Positions 14,920 to 26,400 of a DNA stretch of 64,000 nt are shown one piece after another (the stretch's first letter is position 1; each line of letters opens with the position of its first letter). A program made the position numbers and the translations under genes. The stretch comes from Vitis vinifera. Lineage: Eukaryota > Streptophyta > Magnoliopsida > Vitales > Vitaceae. The DNA is taken from NCBI RefSeq assembly GCF_030704535.1, contig NC_081815.1, forward strand, positions 1,689,001-1,753,000. The letters run 5' to 3'. Under the pieces are notes generated by a model. That model was given only the letters and a program-made list of their open reading frames with translations. It did not search any database and had not been told where the DNA came from.

Positions 14920-17900
14920 GGGCTAGCAAGTAAAGCTTTTTCAAAGATCTGCAAGGACGAGACTTGGGATCCATTCCCATTCTCTCTAACGTCATGACTT
15001 TCTCGTGTTATAAAAAATACAACAAAAGTGAAAAGAAAAGAAAAGAAAAGAAAAAAAGAAAAGGAAAAATTCACTTGCGGGTGGAGATGAATAGATGATC
15101 ATATTTTTTAAGTGTTTTGTGTTTGTTTATGGCTGCAGTTCAAAAGATTCCTAGCCACCACCCACAGATTTCTTCATTCTTGTGGGTCTGCTGAGGATCA
15201 AGGACGAAGAACCCAGGAACCATCCAATGTTATCTTTATCTATCCTACGGTTAATTATGCAATCCATTGCAATGAATCATAATGTCTCTCTTTTATTTAT
15301 TTTTTATTCTTTTATTTTTTATTTCTTTCTTATTTCCATTTTGGGATGAAATATACTGTCAGAATCAGTAACTGTACATAAGGATCTGCTCAGATTTTCT
15401 TCTCTGATTGAAGGGGGCATTGTGACCAGTTCAATGGGATTTCATTTTCCCAAATCACAGATTTTCTCTTCATTCTAAGATTTTGTAATTAATAGGGAGT
15501 TTTCTTCAGAGATCCTTACATTTATGGATGATGCAATGGGGAGGTGGGGGAGACATCACCAAGATTTTTCTTCCTTGTAAGATTTTGTTTGTATGTATCC
15601 CAGGCTACATGCATATCAGTAAAGTAGAATATGAGGTTACCCGGCAGCCCCCACGCTCTTTGATGGAATCATCACCCCAAATCCCAAGTTTTCAAACAAG
15701 CCATTGAGCTGTTTTTGAAGCTTAATTAATTCCTTTTTTATAAATTAAAAATTATTTCACTTTTAATTACTACATAACCATTTAAACATCTATTAAAAAT
15801 TATATTTAAAGAGAAAAAAAATGTGCAATCGTTGCCCGTCATCGTCATCGATCCATGTTGTAATAGATTAAGCTTTTAGAAAAGTCGTTACCTCTAGCAA
15901 AAGAGCCCGGGTCCGAAAGGGTTTGTCACCATCTTTCTAAAAGGAGAAAATAAAGTAAATCTAATAAGATATTTTTTTCTACTCTAAACTTCCATGTTCA
16001 ACCTCTAAATTTCTTCTTCAAACATATACCACCATAAGTAATGTCATGTTCAAATAGAACTTTGACCTAACCAAAAATTTCTAAGCATAGATCAAATAGG
16101 CACCTTGAGGGTCTTAATAAAAGATTTGGGGTCACAAATCTGTAACGCCCATTCAACATATAATCTTTGACCCAAAGATCTCCAAGGAATGCATAGCATT
16201 GGGGCCTATCTCAAATAGACCATGCATGCATACCATGCATATCCATATTCTATTCCTAGTGATGGAATTAAACAACCTCATCTTTGACATGCATGTGCAT
16301 CATGAGGGTTGTAATAAATGTCGTATCATCTAGTGCTAACGAATGGGTCGTGGTTAGGTTAATCTTCTGCCTAACCTAGTGACTTTTTATGTGAAAGAGT
16401 AAAAATTTTGATATCAGATTAACCTATCGGTTGAATCTAATGGATAAACACGAAAGGATTGTGGATCAAAATCTGGAAGTTTGCAAGTTATGACATGAGA
16501 AGATACTGAAGATCTTAATAGGAGACAAGTCAGGGGATCACGTGGTCCAGAAGCGAGACCACGAAATCTGAGGTCATTTGTTTTTTTGGGCACGTACCAG
16601 ACCTTGCATGGTGAGAGAGGTCCAAAAAGTACAGATAAACAAAGGCAATTAATCACCCTATCCCTTTGTACTGATCACCGATCAAGGGTCCACTGCTGAT
16701 CATATGTTGTATGCTAAATAATTAGCCGGCCCTAAGCCCACTTGTGAAATTAAGGCTAGCATGCTGTGAAATTTAAGGCTGTGTTACTCTGTCTGTACTA
16801 TGGGGGTGCATGCTAGGGGTTGAAGGGTGACAATCGGGTGTTATCCTGTCGGGTTGATGGTGCCCTACTCCGGCCAAACCTAAACTTCACCCCTATTTGT
16901 TACCAAGGGTTCAAATTTTAATTTCAACATGGATAAAATGTACATATCAGCTAGATATTTACAATAATTGATCCTGTTATAATTAGTACACGGGTTAGAG
17001 TCATGATGAACATGATTAACTTCGATCTAAATTCTACTACTTTCTTGTCATTATCGAACGGTTATTAGGGGTCGTATTAAAAGTTTTACGATAACTTTTT
17101 TTTATTTTTTTATTTTTTTTGGTGTATGGTATGATTGTGTCTGTTCTAGCAACTTATTGAGCTAGGGCCATTGTGTTTATATATAAAAATGATGCATTTG
17201 ATTATAGGTGATGGGATTGTGGTGATAAATGAGTGAGGGGGAACACCATATGATAAGAATTATGAAGGGAGATCGGCTATCAACTTTTGGAAGCATAAGA
17301 CGCCGCCCCCTATTACCACTTTTTTCCTAGGATTGAATTATATATGGTATAGTGATAGAGTTAATAATACTATTCATATGTTGTTAAGACCCACCAAAGT
17401 AGGAAACCAGGCAACCAAAACATTATGAGAGGGTGACACTTTTCTTTCCAAATCAGCGACAAGGATAGATAAGTATGCAGATGAAAAAGCCTAAATTTTG
17501 GATGAAGAGAATCAAGAGAGCCATATGCTTGTGAACTGGCAGGCACACACACATGCACATCAGCACAAGGAAAGTATTGGACTGACTGCATTGGGTGAGT
17601 GAAGGTGTCTTGGGAAAACTCAAGATTTTTTAATAATATCGATTAAAAATTCTCTTTCAAAGAATAACTTCACTTAAAATTTAACTGAAATTGTCTATTT
17701 AAAATACAACTTTCAATTGAATTTCATAATAATACCGTAGATTTGAAAGTAATCCTATAAATATCATACTTTAATAAACTTTTTTATTTTTTTATTTTTA
17801 ATTCCGACAAGCTCAATGATCAACCAAAGTCACTGAACTCATGTGCAATTGTGGTTGTGGGTCTGCCCCATTAAAGACATTTACTGTGGTTTTTCCACCA

Positions 17901-19240
17901 AGTTAAAACCAAGTACTCCCTTGATGATCTTCACCCCACCCTTTCCCCCCACTTGTCCACCTACCTACTCTTCTTCTCTTCTTTCTTTGGCACATTTTCC
18001 TCTTCCATCCGGAGGCCAAAACATCAATCCCCACCAAGATTAGCAGAGGTGCTACCGTTTAATATATTTTATTTATTTCTCTAGTTATAATATCAAAATA
18101 TATTTTTTTAGTATCTATCGAAAAATCATCATTTTTAAGTCTCATCACTTGTATATATCTTTATTCAATGACTTATATCGAACGGTTTAAATTTTTTATT
18201 TGATAGGCATCATAACAATACTTTAGTATCTTTTTATTTATTTATGAAAAATAAAGTGCTTCTCCGAGAAAAAAGGAAAAAAAAAAAAAAAAAAACAAGA
18301 CTAATAAGGGGAGGTATGATAGTCAATGGGCAGGTGTGAAGTCACTATCATTTTCAAATTCCATTGGCTTATTGCTTGGGAGTTAATATAGATATGCTAT
18401 AGTTTGGTAAAATAATATTCTCTAGCAATGGATCAAGTGACACCGAGATCATTGTCGAGTTTCATTCTAACCACTCAAATTATTGTACCAAGAAGGGGAA
18501 GAAAAAAAAATAAAAATTTTGGGAAGATAATAATAACCAAAATTATATTATTATTTTACATTCTACTCACATGTTGTCATGAGTAATAAATAGAGTGCGA
18601 GCCAAGGAGTACTACCAACATCCCACATCGAAAGATTAATAATAATACAAAGTTGTTAGCATGTGCAAGTGTGTTCCAATTTGTCTATATCTCACCTAAT
18701 CTTTATATCACATCACCATTATTTCTCTCCTCATTTTACTAATTGTAAAATGGCTCACGAATCATACTTTAAATACAAAAGTGTTTTTTCCCCTGATGAA
18801 TCCATGAAATTAATTGCCACTTTTTGTGATGAGCGGGCGTGCAATGTCTTTCTTTTCCTCTTTGTGATCAAAAAGAGGGACAGAATGATTTCAAATCTAG
18901 ATTCAATCCAAGCTTACTTAAAGGATTTGAACTCTTGCAAAACCTCACGTACGTGATGATAACCAAAGAATATTATACATATTTCATAGAAGCATTGCAG
19001 CATCGCAGCATCGAATGGAATGTGTGAAAAAGACAATGCAGCAAAGGTGATTTAGGGGAGGTGGGACAAAAGAAAAGAATGTACTTAATTGCATAAATTC
19101 ACTTTGTGGGTTAATGTTGTCCTCAAAAACTAGGGCTTTTGTATGGAAACTAGAAAGTACCCCCTAAAAAATGAGTGGGAAATTCCAAAAGAGAAGCTGC
19201 ATTCACACCCTGTGGGGAAGGAAGGGAGGACTGAGGAATG
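14920..19240. other. AT-rich spacer without a supported gene
   Basis: No exon set, RNA gene or complete transposon is recognised. There are A/T runs, short degenerate open frames (16414-16656, 17370-17591, 18663-18956) and weak repeat-like patches near 15840-15960 and 16800-16930. The open frames have no recognised motif and no flanking splice structure. Confidence 0.5.
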
Positions 19241-19250
19241 TGAAACACAA

Positions 19251-19290
19251 ATGGTGGGGTGGTGGGGTTGTGGGGTGGTGGTGTGGTGGT
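19251..19290 (+). repeat. G-rich (GGTGGGG) tract with quadruplex potential
   Basis: Three runs of four G and several GG doublets, separated by TGGT or TTGT spacers, occur within 40 bp, followed at 19322-19337 by a (GAT)n run. The arrangement can form a two-tetrad G-quadruplex. No adjacent gene is identified. Confidence 0.6.
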
Positions 19291-19570
19291 CTGGACCAGG
19301 CTGTTGGCAAATGTTGAGGTTGATGATGATGATGATGGGGGAGAAGGTGGAAGACAGTTAATAAGTGGAGCTGGCCAAAAAATGAAGCTTGACTTGAGCC
19401 CAGAAGCCAAATGATTCTGGAATGAAAGTATGAAATAGAAGATTAGGATCTATCCCACATGATAACATGGATTTGAGAACCCCACACCCTGGGGCGGGGC
19501 CATTTTGTCTGAATTTTTCTTTCTGTTTTGTCAATTCTTAGCGAGAAACATACGTGGTTTTTTGTTGTTT

Positions 19571-19880
19571 TGTTTGTCTCATGTTTTGCGGAATTTTCAG
19601 GATTCCATGTGAATTTTTGGACTTGTTTTTTTGTGTTCTTCTTTCTTCCATGAAATCATTGAATTGACGGAGAGGGTTCTAGATTTTTGACTTGATTTTA
19701 ATGGGATTTGCCCAAATTTCCTGTAATCTCAATTATTTGGGCATCCAAACACAACTCCCTCATCACTTGTCCTATTGAGGATCCTTTCTGTGATTTTAGG
19801 GCATTGGTGGATTCCCACACTGTCGTCTGAGCCAATTAATGATATTGTTTCTATTTGTCTTTATTTGGAAAATATAAGAA
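19571..19880. repeat. Diverged duplicate block A, copy 1
   Basis: Shares a series of blocks in the same order and orientation with 21614-21925: GTTTGTCTCATGTTTTG, GAAATCATTGAA, GTTCTAGATTTTT, TTTCCTGTAATC and CTGTGATT. Both copies are T-rich with no open frame in common, so they look like duplicated non-coding DNA. Confidence 0.5.
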
Positions 19881-20281
19881 AAGGAATGTGAAATGTCAGT
19901 GCATGTTGGTTTTGACTGGAGTTTTTTTTTTTTTTTTTTTTCATTTTTAGAGAAAACAAAAATTAAGCTTACAAAAAATTGAGTTAAAAAGGACAAGTAA
20001 AAATATCAATTTTTTATATTTTCAAAATTTTAATAAGAATAAAAAAAACATTTTCTAAAAAACTGAAAACAAATAAGACAATGGAATCATATAAAAGAAA
20101 TCTTGTCACATTTGCAATTTAAAAGATTCTACAATCAAGATATGTGTATATATAATTAGAAGCATAATAATGAATGAAAGTTGTCTTTATTTGATGGTCG
20201 TATTCAGATATGACTTTCAGTATTAAATTTTTAGGCATCTTTCGTTATCATTTGATTTTATTTCTAAAGTTTTTTATTTTA

Positions 20282-20490
20282 TAGTATTGTCGTTATTATG
20301 CTTCAAGATTACATATGATTTTATTATTCTGTTGATGTGGATAATTTATAGAGATGAATTATTATATATTTTTTATTCTAAATTTTTTTTCTTATGAAAT
20401 TTGTGCTAAACATGTTGTTACTTATTTAATTATTAAAAATAAAATATTTCATATCATGTATTTATAATAAAATGATTGACTAATTTGTAA
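20282..20490. repeat. Direct duplicate block B, copy 1
   Basis: About 209 bp that recurs at 20772-20979 in the same orientation, offset by 490 bp. Both start TAGTATTGTCGTTAT and contain TTTGTGCTAAACATGTTG and ATTTCATATCATGTATTTA. By eye identity is around 85-90%. Confidence 0.75.
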
Positions 20491-20771
20491 TTCTTTTCAT
20501 TTTTTTTGGATAAAATAAAGAGTGTACTTTGTTTGCTTTAATACTTTCTTTGGATGTGGATCACATTCATTCAATTTTGGAAAAAAAATGTCAATTCCAT
20601 CAAGTTAGATTCCTTTTCCTTCTTATCTTAGATGTAACTCAATACTGTTATGGCTAATTCATCGTTGATGGATTAGGCTATTAAAGAATTTTTTTTCTTG
20701 ATTAATTTAGTTTGAAGAACGAAATGGAATTATTATTTTCAACGGACATATCAAGATAAGCTTTCTGATTT

Positions 20772-20979
20772 TAGTATTGTCGTTATCATGCTTTGAGATT
20801 ATATCTGATTTTAATATTCTATGCATAGTTTATAGAGATGAATTATTATATACTTTTGATTATAAATTCCTTTTTTTTCCTTATAAATTTGTGCTAAACA
20901 TGTTGTTACTTATTTAATTATTGAACATAAAATATTTCATATCATGTATTTACAACAAAATGATTGAATAATTTGTAAT
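20772..20979. repeat. Direct duplicate block B, copy 2
   Basis: Second copy of the repeat at 20282-20490. Differences are scattered substitutions and a few small indels. No open frame is conserved between the copies. Confidence 0.75.
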
Positions 20980-21613
20980 ATAGGGGTGCAAATAAGGTCA
21001 ATTTGGTCGGTTTTTGGATAAAAAAATGAACTGAACCAATATAGTCGGTTTTACATGTGATAAAAATCGAACCAACCAAATTTGGAGTTAAAAGACCAAA
21101 CCAAACCAAACTTTTTGACAAACAGTATGGAAATATTTTTCACCTATTAGGATAATATTTATTTTTAAGTGAACATTAGTATTTCAAGATGTGATTAGTC
21201 GTATCGTATATAAGATCACAGTTGCATTTAGGTTAATGAAACTATACTCTCAAATGGCTTTCAAAAGTCCAACAAGAAAAAGTGAAGAAGATTCATCCAT
21301 TTTTAAAAAAAAATCATAGAACATTACAAGTGATTTTTTATTTTTTTTAAATATTTTTTAAATAAAAATACATTTCTAAATTTTATCAAACTTATTATTA
21401 TTATTTTTCAAAAACGCTTTTTAGGATAGAAGTGTTTTATAAAAAATTCGAAATCTTAATTTTTCTTCAAAATAGGCCTATTTTGCTAGCAAACCCTTCT
21501 ATTGTGAAAAATTAGGTAAAAAATTCGTAGGAATGTGGGTGAAATTTCTTGCTTCTTTCTTTCTTATTATTTTATTTATTTTTTATTTTTTATTGTTTTT
21601 GTTTTTGTTTATG

Positions 21614-21925
21614 TTTTTGTTTGTCTCATGTTTTGTGCAATGGCAGAATCCCGCGTCAGTATAATTGGATTTGTTTTTGGTGTTCATATTTTCTTTGCTG
21701 AAATCATTGAAATGACAAAAAGTTCTAGATTTTTTCCTGGATTTTTCTTAGGATTTTCCTTCTTTTTTTTTTTTCTTTTTTTTTCCTGTAATCACATATA
21801 GGACAACAGAAATTTCTTGAAATCATCACAAGCACTGTTAAGGATTTTCTCTGTGATTCTAAGGGATTGTTGGAATCTTAAAGTATCCCAACTCTTTTTT
21901 CAGTTTTTTGTCTTTGTTTGGATAT
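21614..21925. repeat. Diverged duplicate block A, copy 2
   Basis: Partner of 19571-19880. The two A copies flank the two B copies (order A1-B1-B2-A2, all direct), which points to serial local duplication rather than one simple tandem event. Confidence 0.5.
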
Positions 21926-22336
21926 GGAAATTTGATGGAGAAATACAAGAAGAGGAAAAATAAAAATAAAGGAAAAGTGAAAATAAAAAAATAAAAAAAT
22001 AATTTAAATTCAATAAATTATTATATATTGTTTTAAGCTCATTTAATTTATTTTAAAATTTTATATAAAAATTAAATAATTTGAAAATATATAAATTTTT
22101 AACTAATGTTATTTATATTTGATTTTACTTTATATTTTTTATTATAAAATTAAATATAAAAAATTATTTTCTTCAATAATCAAACATGAAAAAAATAAAA
22201 AATAAATTTAAAGTTTCTTTAGCAAAGATGAGACATCTAATGTCACCAAAACCAAGTACTTTCCTAGCTTAGACAAGATCAAGTCAAATAGAGTTTGAAA
22301 ATGATTCAATCCAGCCAAATGTGTCAAAGGCTATCC

Positions 22337-22414
22337 TGTTTATGGGATTTGTAAAGATTTATCCATTCGATGTGATGTTTATGGGATTTGTAAAGATCCA
22401 TCCATTCAATGTGA
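22337..22414. repeat. 39-bp tandem repeat, two copies
   Basis: Units 22337-22375 and 22376-22414 both begin TGTTTATGGGATTTG and end TGTGA, with about three mismatches. They lie in non-coding spacer. Confidence 0.85.
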
Positions 22415-22689
22415 GTCCCTCAAATAAGCTTATTTAATTCATTTTTCTCTTTTTTATATAAAACTTAAATAATTTTAAAATATATAAATTTTAACTGTAC
22501 CATATCAATGAAGGCGTAACAAGGTTAAAATAATGAAATTATATTTTTTGATTAATTTTAGTTGTTCCATTTTTTCATTCCAAAAAGTCCTCGTATACTT
22601 ACAATCACAAAAGAGTTGTTGGTGATAGACCCCCTTTAAAAGTTGAAAGGAAGATCACGTGATTCAAACTAGTCAATAATATCTTAGAA

Positions 22690-22960
22690 TCTCCTCGTGA
22701 TCATAGACATTGCCGCTGCTTCATTCCTTCGGGAACCTGCCTACGTCCAACTCACCTCTACAGAGATCTTCCGACGGTCAAACTTGGTTCAGATTCAGAC
22801 TCCCCCAGTGAAAACCCAAACAAAGCCTGTCCTTACCACCCATGAAGTCCAATTTGAAAGAAAAAGGAAACGTATGATCCAGGTAAAAACCAGTGCCATA
22901 GAGAAAATGAGGCATTTGATACCATGATCTCACTTTAGTGGAAAATGCAATTTCCTTTGC
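22690..22960 (-). mobile_element. Possible LTR-retroelement remnant with tRNA-Met-like primer site
   Basis: On the minus strand TGGTATCAAATGCC (about 22928-22915) follows an LTR-like end in CA, the arrangement of an initiator tRNA-Met primer site. The adjacent 22690-22916 is more GC-rich than its surroundings, as leader regions of such elements often are. No terminal repeat pair or pol domain was found. The plus-strand open frame here (22697-22927) ends in a donor-like CAG/GTAAAA, so a gene fragment cannot be excluded. Confidence 0.25.
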
Positions 22961-23440
22961 ATGAATGCATACCAACTTGTAGAATAAGAAAATGGTATGG
23001 TTAAATTTGAAAAAAGAGAACTCACCGTGGTGGTTGTCACTTTCCACTCTGGTACAAGTGACTTTTCCTAAAAGGATCCTAGAGAATATTATTCTGTGGC
23101 CACAGCTGGTATACACAATGTACTTGGAAAAAGCCTCGAGGATTTCCTTCACCAGCTCTGGATTTGGTTCATGCAAACAAACCAGAAAAAACCACACTCT
23201 TGCCTCTATACGACAACGTCCATTACTTTTCTAAGCATACATTTCAAAAAGATAGTACCATTTTTGCAATGAAAGATGTGGAAGAACGGGAAAAAGGATT
23301 GGCACTTGGGGGGCATCCCATTCTGGTAAACCTTGGCGAGTGGTCAAGCAGCCATTATGTTGAAAACGTAGTAAGTTTGGTGAGTCACTCCAACTGGAAC
23401 ACGGCATGCTCCGTTTTCTTGACATGCCAAAATTCCAGAA

Positions 23441-26400
23441 TCAGGCGGCTGCCACCTTTCTCCCATCTTCAATGAAGAAAATTGCAGTTTCGGGGACCTG
23501 AGAAAATGAGAGAAAATGCTTTAACTTATGCAGCCTGATGGCATGTTCATTTTTTGTGTGATAAAAAGATATCTATAAATTAATCTACAATATAAAAGGA
23601 TGGTTGAGAGCACAAAGATCACTCCTCTACCAAAATATCAAGAACAAGCCAACCATAGAGAAAGCTCTCTCGTTCACCAAGAATTGAATGATCCATTTAT
23701 GAGAACCATGGTTAACAATACACCTCTTGCAGATAAGGGTCTCAAATTCCAGTTTCAACCTAATACTCAACCTTGAAACAGAATCCTAGACATTCAATTT
23801 ATTTTTTTTATTTTTTTGTGCCTTGAAAACTTAGAATGTCTTTGACAGTGATTTTAAAAATCGTTTCTAATCTTTTTAACATTTGAATGATAAAGAGAAT
23901 TTTCAAAACTTTCAAGAAGCCATCATTGGCGTTCTTAGTCCAAGTTACTGAAGTTAAATCCAATTTGTACACTGACAAAGTTCAGTAGTCAAAAGTTTGA
24001 ATTCATGATAAGAGATGTATGCAGACACATAGAAGTTCGAAACTGAAACATCAATATGTTTCGATATCTGGACTTCAGGGTTTTTTTTTTCTTTTTTTTT
24101 TTTTTGATAAATGAGCACAAAATATATTAAAAAAGGGCGGAAAGCCACAAAGTATACAGGGAGTATACAAAGCAGCCAAAAAGCAAAAAACGCATAAACA
24201 GAACAACTTCACCAACCCTTAAGGAGCCACTAACCGCTCCAAGAAGCCTAAAACCGAAGAGGACTCCTCTTCCATATACACCCTAACCCAACTCCACAAA
24301 TTACATACAAAAGAATTCTTGAGTGTCTGAATAGCTAAAGAACCCCCTCTAAAAGCTAACATATTTCTTTCATTCCAAACCGTCCAAAAAATACACAACG
24401 GGATGGAATTCCAAATCTTTTTCCTTTTTTTCCCCACAAAAGGGCCCGTCCAACAAAATAACACCTCTTTGACTGTCTTTGGGAACACCCACTGAGCCCC
24501 AAGCAAGGGAAGGACGATCTCTCTGAGGACCCTGACCACTGTACAGTGTAAAAGAATGTGATTTACATTTTCCTCTTCACAACCACACAAATAACAATGA
24601 TTAGGGAGCTGTCACCCTCGTTTTTTAAGTCTATCCAACGTGAGGATTTTTTTCCCAAATGGCCTCCCACGCAAAGAAAGCAACTTTGGTTGGAACCTTA
24701 TCCATCCAAATGCTCTTTTTCGGAAAGACGAGGGGATTGGGAGCAGCCAGCAAATTATAAGCATCCTGAATCCGAAAAATATCAAGACCCCCTCTTTTCC
24801 ATAACACTGAGTCCTCTTCTGAAGAAATCCTGAAGTCCCTTAGCAAAAGAAGTAACTCTTCTATTAAATCCAGTTCCCAATCATTAGAATCTCTAGACAA
24901 TTTGAGATTCCACCTTCCTTGACCAAGGCTTGAATCCCACACTTCATTGACCGTTGCGTTTCTAAAGACCGCCATGGCATAAAGCTGGGGAAAATTTTGG
25001 GACAGCGCTGCGTTGCCGCACCAATGGTCAATCTAGAACTTGACCTTAGTCCCCCTCCCCACCTTGAACTCAATGTTATCCCAACACCAACTTGCCTCCT
25101 TCAGGATCTCCTTCCAAACCCCCACTCCAAAAATACCACGAGCTTCATTAGTTCTCCAACCACATCCCTCTTGGCCATACTTCACCCCGATCACCTTTTT
25201 CCAAAATAGATCTTTTTCAAAGGCAAATCTCCATATCCACTTACCCAACAATGCCTTGTTCAATAAAACAATCTTCCGAATGCCAAGACCCCCCTTCTCC
25301 TTTTGAGTGCACACCACCTCCCAATTGATTAAGTGGATTTTCCTTTTCAGGCTTCCCCCTCCCCAAAGAAAATCTCTTTATAATTTTTCAAGCTTTTTTA
25401 CCACTAACTTGGGCATTCGAAAAAGGGACAATTGGTAGATGGGAATGCTGGCCAATGTACTTTTAATGAGGGTAATTCTCCCGCCCTTAGACAAGTAATG
25501 CCTTTTCCAAAGATCTAGTCTTCTCCTCATTCTTTCCTCCATCCCATCCCACATAGACAAGGCCTTGTGATGGGCTCCAAGGGGCAGCCCCAAATACTTA
25601 ATAGAAAAATCCCCCACTCTGCACCCTAACTCAACAGCCATATCCTCAATATCTTCAACCTCCCCAACAGGAATTAATTCACTCTTAGCCAGATTAATCC
25701 TAAGACTAGAAGCCGCCTCAAACCACGCCAAAATCCAGCCAAGATGAGTTAGATGCTCCTTCCTTGCTTCGCAGAATCAGGGTTAATATGCAATAACTAG
25801 TTCAAAAGTTGAATCAGCTAAAGAAAAGATTGACTCCTCAAGATCCTCACAAGAACAAAGAAATATTTACTAGGAAACAAGTTTCCCAACGTAGTATTCA
25901 GCTTAACAAAAAGCAAAATCAAGGTTTTGAAGTATTAGCAAGTCAAGTAAATTAATGGGGCACCTTCTGTGACTTACATTATTCACTAACAAAGAAAACG
26001 TCCAACAGCGCATCACTACTCCTTCAACTTTCCAAATGAAAAAGGAAGCTGACCTTTACATTATATAAGCATGAAATGGTTGATTCAAAACAATTTCAAT
26101 AGAATGTTGTCTGCATAGAGGAATAGTGAAGGACAAGCAGAACATGCGGACAATAGCAGAAAAAATTCAAAGAACAACGTTTTCTTTTTTTGCCTGAATT
26201 TCATGCTTCTATTTTTGTTTGATGAGATGTTTTCTCCAATATTGTACTGTCAATATGCTCTTAAGCCAGGAGATTTTACTTTAAAAAGTTTTGGGCTGGA
26301 GAATGACAACATGGTGCTACTTAAGCAGCTACATATCCTTACTTTCTAGAACATTTTGACAACACCTGGAGCTTAATCAAAGTTATAACCTGTCTAGTGA

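Noticed and set aside
19275..19310. Sequence similar to part of miR166 (GGACCAGGCT)
   Set aside because: The match covers only about ten bases and no hairpin partner was found nearby.
20997..21120. hAT-MITE-like end (GGGGTGCAAATAAGG)
   Set aside because: No matching inverted end was found within 1 kb, so an element cannot be defined.
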